NCBI GenBank assembly: GCA_910579645.1
Contig: CAJTVK010000111.1
Span: 1 to 13,841 of the forward strand
Length of the DNA stretch: 13,841 nt
Direction of reading: 5' to 3'
Source of the DNA: an uncultured Lachnospiraceae bacterium
GTDB taxonomy: Bacteria > Bacillota > Clostridia > Lachnospirales > Lachnospiraceae
Shown here in pieces: positions 7,355 to 13,841 of this stretch. The notes below the pieces were generated by a model, which was not told the origin of the DNA, searched no databases, and saw nothing but the letters and a program-made list of their open reading frames with translations. The stretch's first letter is position 1, and every line of letters starts with the position of its first letter. Made by a program: the position numbers and the translations under genes.

Positions 7355-9193
7355 ATGAGTGATTTTATTGTAAATATTATCCACAGGCCGGAAATGGTTC
7401 CGGAATATGCGGAGAAAGTAACCGGTCACGGAAAGGAAGAGGATATCGGGAGGAAAGCACTTCTTGTGGAGTCTTTGGATATCTTTAAGTTTCAGCAGGA
7501 AACGGCTCATAAGAATGGCCTGAAAACGACCATACAGATGACGTATGCGGCATTGTTCAACGAAGAGGCAGTACAGATTGCAAAGGAGCATCATGAGACA
7601 TACGGGGATGAGATTGCATTGTCGCTGTTGGGGCTTCCCTGTACGGAATTCCGTGAGAAGTACAAGACAAAGGATTTCTGTATCTGGATGTTTTCCATGG
7701 AAGACAAAAAGGCCATAGTCGATGATGTGTTCGGGAAATTTCATGAGAAATTCGGGTTTTATCCGGAGTCTACGGGCTCTTATTATATGGATGCGGAACT
7801 GATTAACTATATTAAAGAGAAATACCCGATGGTGAAGTGTGCGGTGGCCACTTGCTGGGAGGAGGGGCCGAAAGCATATCATACATGCAATAACTCTTGG
7901 TATACTTTTATGGACGGTGGGCCGTGGAATCCGTGGATACCTTCCAAGCAGAATACCCATGCGCCGGCGGCAAATGAAGCCGAGGACAGCGGGATTGTGG
8001 CAATCCCCCACTTATCCAGGGATTTGCTGGCCTGCTATGACGGAAACGGCTCCAATTTCGGCACGCATCCGCAGAATGTGCTGCGGGGCATGATTTATGA
8101 CACGGGGACATGGGAATTTCCTTATTTATTTAATTTAATCGACCAGTATAGGGATTTGGAGAAATATAATAACGGTTATGCCTATAATATGATGTTTGTA
8201 GGACCGGCTTGGCTGAATAAAATGGGACGCTGGGAGGCTCCTTATGAGCTGCTGAAAAAGAGTTACGAAGAAGGCATGGCCTATTACGGAGAACTGAAAA
8301 AGGAGGGCAGACTGTCAGATATGACTATGGCGGAGTTTGCGGATTATTACCGTGGGAAGAAGTCCTACGAAGAGCCGGAGTGTGCTCTTTGGAGAGACAT
8401 TTTATACGGTTCCGATAAGCAGCTGTTCTGGTACTGTGATCCGTATATGAGAGCCTGCGTGAACATGGATCAGGGGGGCGCGGTGGTGGATCTTCGCCCT
8501 TATGTGGCAAAACTGGAATGGCCGGTAGGCATTGGGACGAAGCATGTGACCGATGCTTCCTATCCGTTTCTGATTCAGGAAAAATACCGTGCGGGATATT
8601 TTACCCATTATGCCGGAGAAGGCACAATGCGGAGCGCGAAGGTAAAATATAGAGGGGAAGAAGTGGATCTCTGCCTGTGCAGGACGAAAGCGCATTTCTC
8701 ACAGGAAGGCGTTATAAGGATTTTGACGTTGGATCCGGTGGAAATAGAGTTCTATTATTTGACAGTCACTTTGCAGACCGTTATTTCCTTTACGGAGGGC
8801 AGTTCGGAAATCAAGATGGAAAGAAAGGTTCTGCATATGAGCAATCCCGATGCGGAAGTGGAACTCAATGAGTATATGGTAGCTTGTTACGGAACCACGG
8901 AATATCCGGAGGATATGACGGGCATAACATTGGCTTGTGAGAAGGACGGAGAGCGGGATGTCATTGCTTATGAATATAAATGCAGAGAATTAGAGAAAGC
9001 CGGGGCAGCGGAGGTGACCGCAACGGTGCCCCCTGTGGCAACGAAAGTATCTATGCGGGCATCGAACAAGGAAGCGGTAGGATATGTGAAGGAAGGCTAT
9101 GCATTCTCACCGATGTTCACACTTGGGTATAGAAAGAATCTGAAAGATAAGGAGGAATTTGCGACATGGCTCAGGCTGGAAAAGGCAGATTGA
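7355..9193 (+). CDS. Unrecognised 612-residue protein, possible carbohydrate-active enzyme
   Basis: I cannot assign this protein to a named family. It has no signal peptide or membrane segment, so it should be cytoplasmic. Residues ~1-320 alternate short beta-like stretches (IVNIIHRP, TTIQMTYAAL, EIALSLLGLP, KCAVATCWEEG) with helices, like a (beta/alpha) barrel such as those of polysaccharide deacetylases or GH57/GH38. A Trp/Pro-rich patch with acids and His follows (CWEEG 167-171, GGPWNPW 188-194, IPHLSRD 217-223, FGTHPQ 235-240). Residues ~370-600 are beta-rich, like an accessory beta-sandwich. It has about 14 cysteines. The position between GH53 and GH42 suggests work on galactan-derived sugars. 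The start is odd: AAAGGAG (7334-7340) lies 14 nt before the ATG, and no other in-frame start exists because a stop lies at 7343-7345. DUF3863/DUF3864-type proteins are one family worth comparing; that is a guess. Confidence 0.8.
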   Translation: MSDFIVNIIHRPEMVPEYAEKVTGHGKEEDIGRKALLVESLDIFKFQQETAHKNGLKTTIQMTYAALFNEEAVQIAKEHHETYGDEIALSLLGLPCTEFREKYKTKDFCIWMFSMEDKKAIVDDVFGKFHEKFGFYPESTGSYYMDAELINYIKEKYPMVKCAVATCWEEGPKAYHTCNNSWYTFMDGGPWNPWIPSKQNTHAPAANEAEDSGIVAIPHLSRDLLACYDGNGSNFGTHPQNVLRGMIYDTGTWEFPYLFNLIDQYRDLEKYNNGYAYNMMFVGPAWLNKMGRWEAPYELLKKSYEEGMAYYGELKKEGRLSDMTMAEFADYYRGKKSYEEPECALWRDILYGSDKQLFWYCDPYMRACVNMDQGGAVVDLRPYVAKLEWPVGIGTKHVTDASYPFLIQEKYRAGYFTHYAGEGTMRSAKVKYRGEEVDLCLCRTKAHFSQEGVIRILTLDPVEIEFYYLTVTLQTVISFTEGSSEIKMERKVLHMSNPDAEVELNEYMVACYGTTEYPEDMTGITLACEKDGERDVIAYEYKCRELEKAGAAEVTATVPPVATKVSMRASNKEAVGYVKEGYAFSPMFTLGYRKNLKDKEEFATWLRLEKAD

Positions 9194-9384
9194 ATTACAG
9201 GTGTCCTTCTTGCTTTATGCGGGACTTGGATTTGGATATGTTTTATGACAAGGATAAGAAAGAGTACTATTGCATCAGATGCCAGTATAGGGGGACGGAG
9301 GAGGATGTCCTTGCGAAGAATCAGATGGCTCGGTTCCGTTACGGGGCAATCGGGAAGCGGTATACCAAATTTGATTTTGAGTAA
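9166..9384 (+). CDS. Small zinc-ribbon protein overlapping the 612-residue gene
   Basis: This 72-residue protein has two CxxC pairs, Cys13/Cys16 (CPSC) and Cys36/Cys39 (CIRC), separated by 19 residues: the geometry of a zinc ribbon. The C-terminal third is basic and aromatic (ARFRYGAIGKRYTKF). The start overlaps the preceding gene by 28 nt in another frame. A strong AAGGAGG (9149-9155) sits 10 nt upstream inside that gene, which supports real, coupled translation. It has no secretion signal. Possible roles are an accessory or assembly partner of the 612-residue protein, or a nucleic-acid-binding ribbon; neither is shown. It is followed by T7 (9386-9392), but no clear GC stem precedes that tract. 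Confidence 0.75.
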   Translation: MAQAGKGRLNYRCPSCFMRDLDLDMFYDKDKKEYYCIRCQYRGTEEDVLAKNQMARFRYGAIGKRYTKFDFE

Positions 9385-9443
9385 CTTTTTTTGCCAAATA
9401 TTCTGTAGTTAAATTTTGCTATATAGGAAATTCCGATTTTTAC

Positions 9444-9516
9444 GGCATATCGGCTGTTGACGGCAGTTCATGCTTATCGTGTAGGCAGCGCTGATTGGCT
9501 GGGCAGCCGATATGCC
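9444..9516. repeat. Perfect 13-bp inverted repeat
   Basis: GGCATATCGGCTG (9444-9456) and CAGCCGATATGCC (9504-9516) are exact reverse complements separated by 47 nt; two G-T pairs could extend the stem inward. No T-tract follows on either side. It adjoins a second palindromic element starting at 9529, so the two form a paired-hairpin block of the kind seen in REP/BIME-like intergenic repeats. Confidence 0.7.
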
Positions 9517-9528
9517 ATAATCATTGGG

Positions 9529-9656
9529 CATGGAAATCAATTTCCTGTTTTGTGTCAAGGCAGCTGCCGGAGCCGGGGCTTTGCCGGATAGCATCTGCTG
9601 TCCGAATTTTTTCGGATCGGACGGCCTGTAGGCACAAGGCAGGCAATTGATTTTTA
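9529..9656. repeat. Palindromic intergenic repeat element, copy 1 (MITE/REP-like)
   Basis: The ends 9534-9556 and 9631-9653 are complementary over 23 positions, with 19 Watson-Crick pairs, three G-T pairs and one mismatch. Inside are GGCAGCTGCC (9559-9568) and a TCCGAA-TTTT-TTCGGA hairpin (9601-9616). A diverged second copy begins at 13762 near the right edge: GGAAATCAATTT and GCAGCTGCCGGA occur in both copies at the same 28-bp offset. A dispersed, hairpin-forming, non-coding element fits best. It lies just upstream of the GH42 promoter. Confidence 0.7.
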
Positions 9657-9676
9657 TCATTATCGGGCGGAAAAAG

Positions 9677-9705
9677 TTGAAAAGCGGAAAAAGATATCTT
9701 AAAAT
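9677..9705 (+). promoter_or_regulatory. Sigma-A promoter of the GH42 gene
   Basis: TTGAAA (9677-9682) and TAAAAT (9700-9705) are separated by 17 bp, a near-consensus pair about 70 bp before the start codon. This indicates that the beta-galactosidase can be transcribed independently of the upstream genes. Confidence 0.7.
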
Positions 9706-9706
9706 A

Positions 9707-9748
9707 GCAATGCGGTTTTGCAATCGCATTACGATTCTGTAATCGCAT
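9707..9748 (+). promoter_or_regulatory. Operator-like repeats over the GH42 transcription start
   Basis: GCAATCGCAT (9720-9729) and GTAATCGCAT (9739-9748) are direct repeats 19 bp apart, preceded by a related GCAATGCGG (9707-9715). AATGCG/CGCATT and ATTAC/GTAAT inverted repeats overlap them. The block starts just after the -10 box, where a bound repressor would stop transcription. The central CG fits LacI-family operators, and the locus LacI is the obvious candidate, but this is inference. Confidence 0.5.
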
Positions 9749-9776
9749 GGAGAGAAAGGAACAGGAGAAAGAGAAT

Positions 9777-11792
9777 ATGGAATTTGAGAGGTTACTGCAT
9801 GGAGGGGATTACAATCCGGAACAGTGGATGGATTGTCCGGAGGTGCTGAAGGAGGATATTGCGCTGATGAAGGAAGCCCATGTGAACTGCGTCACGCTGG
9901 GGGTTTTTTCTTGGGCAGTGTTGGAGCCGGAGGAAGGGGAGTACCGGCTGGAATGGCTGGAGGGGATGATTGACAGGCTGTATCGGAACGGAATCCGTAC
10001 CGTGCTTGCTACGCCCAGCGGCGCCATGCCTCATTGGCTGACCAATAAATATCCGGAAACGATGCAGGTGCGTGCGGACGGAGGCAGGAACCTGCCCGGC
10101 AGGCGGCATAATTTTTGTTATACTTCGGGAAAGATGCGGGAGAAAATCAGGGAGATGGACAGGAAGCTGGCAGAGATGGCAAGCAGACAGCCGGGGGTGC
10201 TGATGTGGCATATTTCCAATGAAATGGGCGGTAATTTTTCCGACAGTGCCTGTCATTGCCAAGAGTGTCAACGGGCGTTCCGCCAGTGGCTGAAGGAGAG
10301 GTATGGAACGCTGGAAGCATTGAATAAGGCGTGGTGGACGGTGTTCTGGAGTCATGTGTATACGGATTGGGAACAGATACACAGCCCGGTTCCTCACGGA
10401 GAAACAACGCTGCACGGACTGAACTTGGACTGGCATCGGTTTGTCACTCATCAGATGACGGATTTCCTGCAATGGGAGATTGCTTCGGTAAGGGAATATT
10501 CGGATTTGCCGGCAACTACTAATTTTATGTTCTTTTTCCGGACACTGGATTATTATAAGCTACAGGAAGGGCTGGATGTGGTTTCTTGGGATTCTTATCC
10601 CTTCTGGCATAAGGAGAGGGACGAGGTGCCGGTGGCGGTGAAAACGGCGGCTTATCACAGCATGATGCGGAGCCTGAAGAAAGCACCGTTTCTGCTGATG
10701 GAAAGCACACCTTCCTGCATTAACTGGCGGGAGAACAATCCGCTGAAGCATCCGGGGATGCATATGCTTTCTTCCATGCAGGCAGTGGCTCACGGTTCCA
10801 ATTCGGTGCAGTATTTCCAGTGGAGGAAGGGACGGGGGTCTGCGGAAAAATTCCATGGGGCGGTACTGGATCACCGGAACGGAGAGAATACCAGGACGTT
10901 CCGGGACGTGGCTGAAGTGGGAAAGCGGCTGGAAACATTGGATTCCCTGATACGGCAGTCCTGCAACCGGCCCCGGGCGGCAATGGTCTTTGATTGGGAG
11001 AACTGGTGGGCGGCGGAGGATGCTACGGGTCCTAGGCTGGATATGGATTATCAGAGGGAATTTCTGCGGCATTACCGAGCTTTCTGGGAAGCCGGCGTGG
11101 ATGTGGATATGATTAATATGGACGGGGAACTGGAAGGGTATGACATGGTGTCTGCCCCGCTGAATTACCTGTATAAGGAAGGCTATGCGGAGAAGGTGGA
11201 GAGATATGTGGCGGCCGGGGGTATCTATATCACCACTTATTGGAGCGGCATTGTGGATGAAACGGATTTGTGCTTTATCGGGGAACATCCGCTGCGGAAA
11301 GTGCTTGGCATCCGGCAGGAGGAAATTGACGCACCGGGAGCGGATTTCAGAAACTGCGTGAAGTATCGGGACGTTGCATATGAAACCGGAGGGATATGTG
11401 AAGTGGTGCATGAGGAGACGGCGGAAGTTCTGGCACGCTATGAAAAGGAATATTATAAAGGGAAGCCGGTGCTGACGGTAAACCGTTTCGGGAATGGAAA
11501 AGCATATTATCTGGCAGCGGAACCGGAGCAGAAGCTGCTGAATGCATTTTACGGTGAATGCATGGAGCAGGCGGGAATCGGCAATCCGTTTATGACGAAA
11601 CTGCCCTATGGGGTGACGGCGGCGGAGCGAAAAGGGGAAACCGATTTGATTTTTCTGCAGAATTTCAGGGAAGAGCCGGTGGCGGCGGAAGTAAAAGGCA
11701 GCTATGTGGAAGCGGATACAGGTAAGGCATGGCAGGAAGAAATCCTGCTGAAGGCGTTTGAATGTAAGGTTTTGATACGGAAGCAGGGATAA
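9777..11792 (+). CDS. GH42 beta-galactosidase
   Basis: This 671-residue enzyme removes terminal beta-galactose and should finish the oligosaccharides released by GH53. The barrel (about residues 5-385) opens LLHGGDYNPEQW. It carries acid/base Glu149 in WHISNEMGG and nucleophile Glu309 in LLMESTPS. Cys114, Cys159, Cys161 and Cys164 match the zinc-binding cysteine cluster found in many GH42 enzymes. Residues ~395-600 correspond to the GH42 trimerisation domain and ~610-671 to the small C-terminal beta domain. No signal peptide is present, so it is cytoplasmic. ATG 9777 is chosen over ATG 9747 because AGGAG (9763-9767) precedes it and the family N-terminus starts there; 9747 has no ribosome site and lies in the operator repeats. 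Length and domains look complete. Confidence 0.95.
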   Translation: MEFERLLHGGDYNPEQWMDCPEVLKEDIALMKEAHVNCVTLGVFSWAVLEPEEGEYRLEWLEGMIDRLYRNGIRTVLATPSGAMPHWLTNKYPETMQVRADGGRNLPGRRHNFCYTSGKMREKIREMDRKLAEMASRQPGVLMWHISNEMGGNFSDSACHCQECQRAFRQWLKERYGTLEALNKAWWTVFWSHVYTDWEQIHSPVPHGETTLHGLNLDWHRFVTHQMTDFLQWEIASVREYSDLPATTNFMFFFRTLDYYKLQEGLDVVSWDSYPFWHKERDEVPVAVKTAAYHSMMRSLKKAPFLLMESTPSCINWRENNPLKHPGMHMLSSMQAVAHGSNSVQYFQWRKGRGSAEKFHGAVLDHRNGENTRTFRDVAEVGKRLETLDSLIRQSCNRPRAAMVFDWENWWAAEDATGPRLDMDYQREFLRHYRAFWEAGVDVDMINMDGELEGYDMVSAPLNYLYKEGYAEKVERYVAAGGIYITTYWSGIVDETDLCFIGEHPLRKVLGIRQEEIDAPGADFRNCVKYRDVAYETGGICEVVHEETAEVLARYEKEYYKGKPVLTVNRFGNGKAYYLAAEPEQKLLNAFYGECMEQAGIGNPFMTKLPYGVTAAERKGETDLIFLQNFREEPVAAEVKGSYVEADTGKAWQEEILLKAFECKVLIRKQG

Positions 11793-11836
11793 ATGAGGGG
11801 ATGATACAATGTCATGATTTTTGGGGAGGATGTTTC

Positions 11837-11875
11837 GCGGCGGCAGAAAGTGATTTTTTCCGCCGCTGTTTTTCT
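11837..11875 (+). terminator. Rho-independent terminator of the GH42 gene, with an overlapping alternative hairpin
   Basis: GCGGCGG (11837-11843) pairs with CCGCCGC (11860-11866); after one mismatch the stem continues as AGAAA/TTTTT to a GTGA loop, and TGTTTTTC follows. A second, mutually exclusive pairing exists between GGCAGAAA (11842-11849) and TTTCTGCC (11871-11878). Confidence 0.75.
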
Positions 11876-11941
11876 GCCTAGTACATCATTGTATTAGTAT
11901 AACCACTTATAGCCGGGAATCAACCGTTTAACGGAAATCCG

Positions 11942-11970
11942 TTGTATGAGCCGACTGCTTTTTTTATAAT
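11942..11970 (+). promoter_or_regulatory. Promoter of the truncated LytTR gene with an overlapping palindrome
   Basis: TTGTAT (11942-11947), a 17-bp spacer and TATAAT (11965-11970) form a good sigma-A promoter. The inverted repeat AACGGA-AA-TCCGTT (11930-11943) overlaps the -35, and CCGTT occurs twice (11924-11928 and 11939-11943). Self-regulation by the LytTR protein is plausible, though the 15-bp spacing is shorter than usual for LytTR direct repeats. Confidence 0.6.
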
Positions 11971-11997
11971 AGTGTCAGAAGAGAGGAGGCGGGAAGC

Positions 11998-12321
11998 ATG
12001 CAGGTGGAAATAGAAATAGACAGTTCGTGCAAGGAGCCGAAAATCGTGATATTTACGGATTCGGTAACGGAACAGGTCGGCAGCATTGTGAAAATGCTTT
12101 CGGAAGAAATGCCGCAGATTATTGCCGGCAGCAAAGACGGTAAAATCGAGGTGCTGGAACGGGAAGAACTGATCCGCATTTACGCAGGAGGCGGAAAAGT
12201 TCTGGCGGAAACAAAGAAGGGGGAATATGTTTTGCGTCTCAGGCTGTATGAGATTGAGGAACGTCTGGCTTTCCGGCAGTTTGTGCGCATTTCCAATTCG
12301 GAGATTATCAATCGTTTTTAG
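11998..12321 (+). pseudogene. Truncated LytTR DNA-binding domain protein
   Basis: The 107-residue product matches the small stand-alone LytTR regulators (usually about 145-150 residues): an N-terminal beta-rich leader, then VLEREELIRIYAGGGKVLAE, YVLRLRLYEIEERL and FVRISNSEII (93-102). It stops at residue 107, right after the motif where the family normally continues about 40 residues with its last DNA-contacting strands. The sequence after the stop shows no LytTR remnant in any frame; after a 33-nt gap the convergent CcdA-TlpA gene begins. The DUF3021-type membrane partner often found next to such genes is also absent. Promoter and ribosome site (AGAGGAGG, 11982-11989) are intact, so a short protein may still be made. 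It could be a deletion remnant or a shortened regulator; I favour the former. Confidence 0.7.
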
Positions 12322-12341
12322 GATATGGCTTGCCCACAAAC

Positions 12342-12367
12342 TGCCGAAGGCGCTTTATCCTCCGGCA
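12342..12367 (-). terminator. Hairpin between convergent genes
   Basis: TGCCGAAGG (12342-12350) and CCTCCGGCA (12359-12367) pair over nine positions. The one non-canonical position is a G-U wobble on the minus-strand RNA but an A-C mismatch on the plus strand, so it probably serves the minus-strand gene, whose stop codon lies in the loop. The T-tract is poor (GTTTGT). Confidence 0.45.
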
Positions 12368-13671
12368 ATTGTCTGAGCAATGATGCTCTGCATAATGTCT
12401 TTGGTAATCTGTCCTGCCACATAACCATAGACATTCCCGTCTTTATCAATCATAAAGGTGGTAGGGTAGGCGCTGATGCCGTAATAATAGGCAATCAGCC
12501 CTCCTTCATCCATGACTACCGGATAGGTGTAGCCGTTTGCGGATAAAAATTCCGCGATTTCTTCGGCGGATCCTTCCCGGCCATAGTCAGGGCCGGCGAT
12601 GCCAAGTATAATGACATCGGAGGCATTTTCCCCGTATTCTTCATAGATTTCCTGTATTTCCGGCATTTCAGCACGGCAGGGAGGACACCATGTGGCCCAG
12701 AAATTGAGAAAAACGGTTTTTCCTTTGTAATCGGACAGCGTGTGGGTGTTGCCGTATTGGTCGTTCAAGGTGAAATCGGGTGCGGGGGTGACGGGAATCT
12801 CGGGTTCTTTTTCATTGACCGAATCGGTTGGAGAATCGGCGTCATCAGTGTCGGTCTGTGATGCATTGTCTCCGGAATCCTCATGGTCTGGGCTGCTGTC
12901 ATCCGTATCGGAAGTATTTTCCGTGTCATTCAGGAATTGGCCGAGGCCTCCGGACAGATAGGAACTGATGCTGTTCATCCATCCGGTGAACATCATGATG
13001 CCTATGAGCAGCATCAGGATGCCGCTGACTTTCACCGTATACTTTACCACGGCTTTATGTTTCTTAAAAAATTCCAAGAGACTGCCGGTAAATATGCCGA
13101 CGCCCATAAACGGAAGCACAAAGCCAAGGGTATAGACTCCTATCAGGACAAAGCCTGTCAGGGCAGAGGAAGCGGATGCCGCCAACAGCAGTACGCTGGC
13201 TAGGGCAGGGCCTACACAGGGAGTCCATGCAAAACTGAAGGTAAATCCTAAGACCAAGGCAGTCAGCGGATTTATGACAAGGGTGTCGGGATGGAAAGCA
13301 ATCCTGTGCTCGCGCTGGAATATGGTATTGCCGAACAGGCCAAGCTGGTAAAGGCCGAACAGGAAAATGACAATGCCGCCGATGCGGGTGAACCAAGTCT
13401 GATAATTATGGAAAAACCGTCCTACGGCGGTAAAGCCCAATCCCAGCAGGAAAAAGGCAAAGCTAATGCCTAATACAAAGAAAAAGGTATTTCGTATGAC
13501 GCGGCTCCGCTTGTAGAAGATATTTCCGTTTTCATCCGTGCTTTTCGCCCCGCCGGACAGATAACCGATATAGAGCGGAATCAGCGGTAGGACACAGGGG
13601 GAGAAGAAACTGAAAAGTCCCTGTATGAAAACGGTAATGGCGGAAATGCTTGTTTCTAATGTCAGGTTCAT
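12355..13671 (-). CDS. CcdA (DsbD-type) membrane domain fused to a TlpA/ResA-like thioredoxin
   Basis: This 438-residue protein moves reducing power from cytoplasmic thioredoxin across the membrane to an extracellular thioredoxin-like domain on the same chain. Residues ~8-235 form the six-helix CcdA unit, with its redox cysteines at Cys26 (FSPCVLPLIP) and Cys152 (AWTPCVGPAL). Residues ~247-297 are a very acidic Asp/Ser/Thr/Glu-rich linker. Residues ~298-438 are a TlpA/ResA-type domain with WCPPC (Cys329/Cys332) and the cis-proline at 403 (AYPTT). The start at 13671 is chosen because AAAGGAG lies 9 nt upstream; the frame stays open to 13827, but that extension is not membrane-like and crosses the promoter. 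Clients are unknown. It is convergent with the LytTR remnant and has no visible link to galactan use. Confidence 0.92.
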   Translation of the reverse strand: MNLTLETSISAITVFIQGLFSFFSPCVLPLIPLYIGYLSGGAKSTDENGNIFYKRSRVIRNTFFFVLGISFAFFLLGLGFTAVGRFFHNYQTWFTRIGGIVIFLFGLYQLGLFGNTIFQREHRIAFHPDTLVINPLTALVLGFTFSFAWTPCVGPALASVLLLAASASSALTGFVLIGVYTLGFVLPFMGVGIFTGSLLEFFKKHKAVVKYTVKVSGILMLLIGIMMFTGWMNSISSYLSGGLGQFLNDTENTSDTDDSSPDHEDSGDNASQTDTDDADSPTDSVNEKEPEIPVTPAPDFTLNDQYGNTHTLSDYKGKTVFLNFWATWCPPCRAEMPEIQEIYEEYGENASDVIILGIAGPDYGREGSAEEIAEFLSANGYTYPVVMDEGGLIAYYYGISAYPTTFMIDKDGNVYGYVAGQITKDIMQSIIAQTIAGG

Positions 13672-13714
13672 GAGTATATGCTCCTTTTCCGGTGAAAAAA
13701 TTATTACCAAACAT

Positions 13715-13743
13715 ATTATAGTGTCATGGCCGGGAGAAATCAA
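13715..13743 (-). promoter_or_regulatory. Promoter of the CcdA-thioredoxin gene
   Basis: On the minus strand, TTGATT (13743-13738) and a perfect TATAAT (13720-13715) are separated by 17 bp. The start codon lies about 45 bp further downstream, giving a short leader. Confidence 0.7.
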
Positions 13744-13761
13744 CTGAATATGCAGGATTGT

Positions 13762-13841
13762 CACGGAAATCAATTTGGGGCTTTCTGCCTGCGCAGCTGC
13801 CGGACCCGGGAACCTGCGGACAGCCAATGCCCTGCGGCAAG
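13762..13841. repeat. Palindromic intergenic repeat element, copy 2 (cut by window edge)
   Basis: GGAAATCAATTT (13765-13776) and GCAGCTGCCGGA (13793-13804), followed after one base by CCGGG, recur at exactly the spacing seen in the copy at 9529-9656. By eye about two thirds of some 60 aligned bases agree, with no gaps needed. The right arm lies outside the window. Confidence 0.6.

Noticed and set aside
13672..13827. N-terminal extension of the CcdA-thioredoxin gene
   Set aside because: It crosses a good promoter and ribosome site and adds sequence unlike CcdA.

Overview
The window looks like part of a chromosome from a gut-type Firmicute, most likely a Lachnospiraceae-like member of the Clostridia. 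This is inferred from strong AGGAGG ribosome-binding sites, the LplABC-type sugar transporter, small LytTR and CcdA-TlpA genes, and moderate GC; no RNA marker gene is present to prove it. The main content is a plus-strand carbohydrate locus (about 200-11,800), followed by an unrelated, partly decayed region (about 11,900-13,841).

Layout. Positions 1-325 hold a weak terminator, a good sigma-A promoter and four helically phased TTGYRYAA boxes. Next come two permeases of an LplB/YtcP-type ABC importer (326-1258 and 1412-2335) and its lipoprotein binding protein (2461-4059), which ends at a GC-rich hairpin. A 43-bp tandem repeat (4170-4357) separates this from a LacI-family regulator (4439-5422) and a GH53 endo-beta-1,4-galactanase with C-terminal accessory domains (5449-7185). 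After a leader with a 12-bp stem come an unrecognised 612-residue protein (7355-9193) and an overlapping 72-residue zinc-ribbon protein (9166-9384). A 362-bp gap carries two palindromic elements, a promoter and operator-like repeats in front of a GH42 beta-galactosidase (9777-11792), which has its own terminator.

How it works together (inference). The transporter would import beta-1,4-galacto-oligosaccharides from pectic galactan (RG-I side chains), borrowing an ATPase encoded elsewhere. GH53 and GH42 both lack signal peptides, so depolymerisation to galactose would finish in the cytoplasm. LacI probably senses the sugar. The 612-residue protein and its zinc-ribbon partner are the unexplained part of the pathway and the best candidates for something new.

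The right end holds a LytTR-type regulator that stops about 40 residues short of the family's usual length, convergent with a minus-strand CcdA-thioredoxin fusion (12355-13671). A second, diverged copy of the palindromic element from the GH42 leader runs off the right edge.
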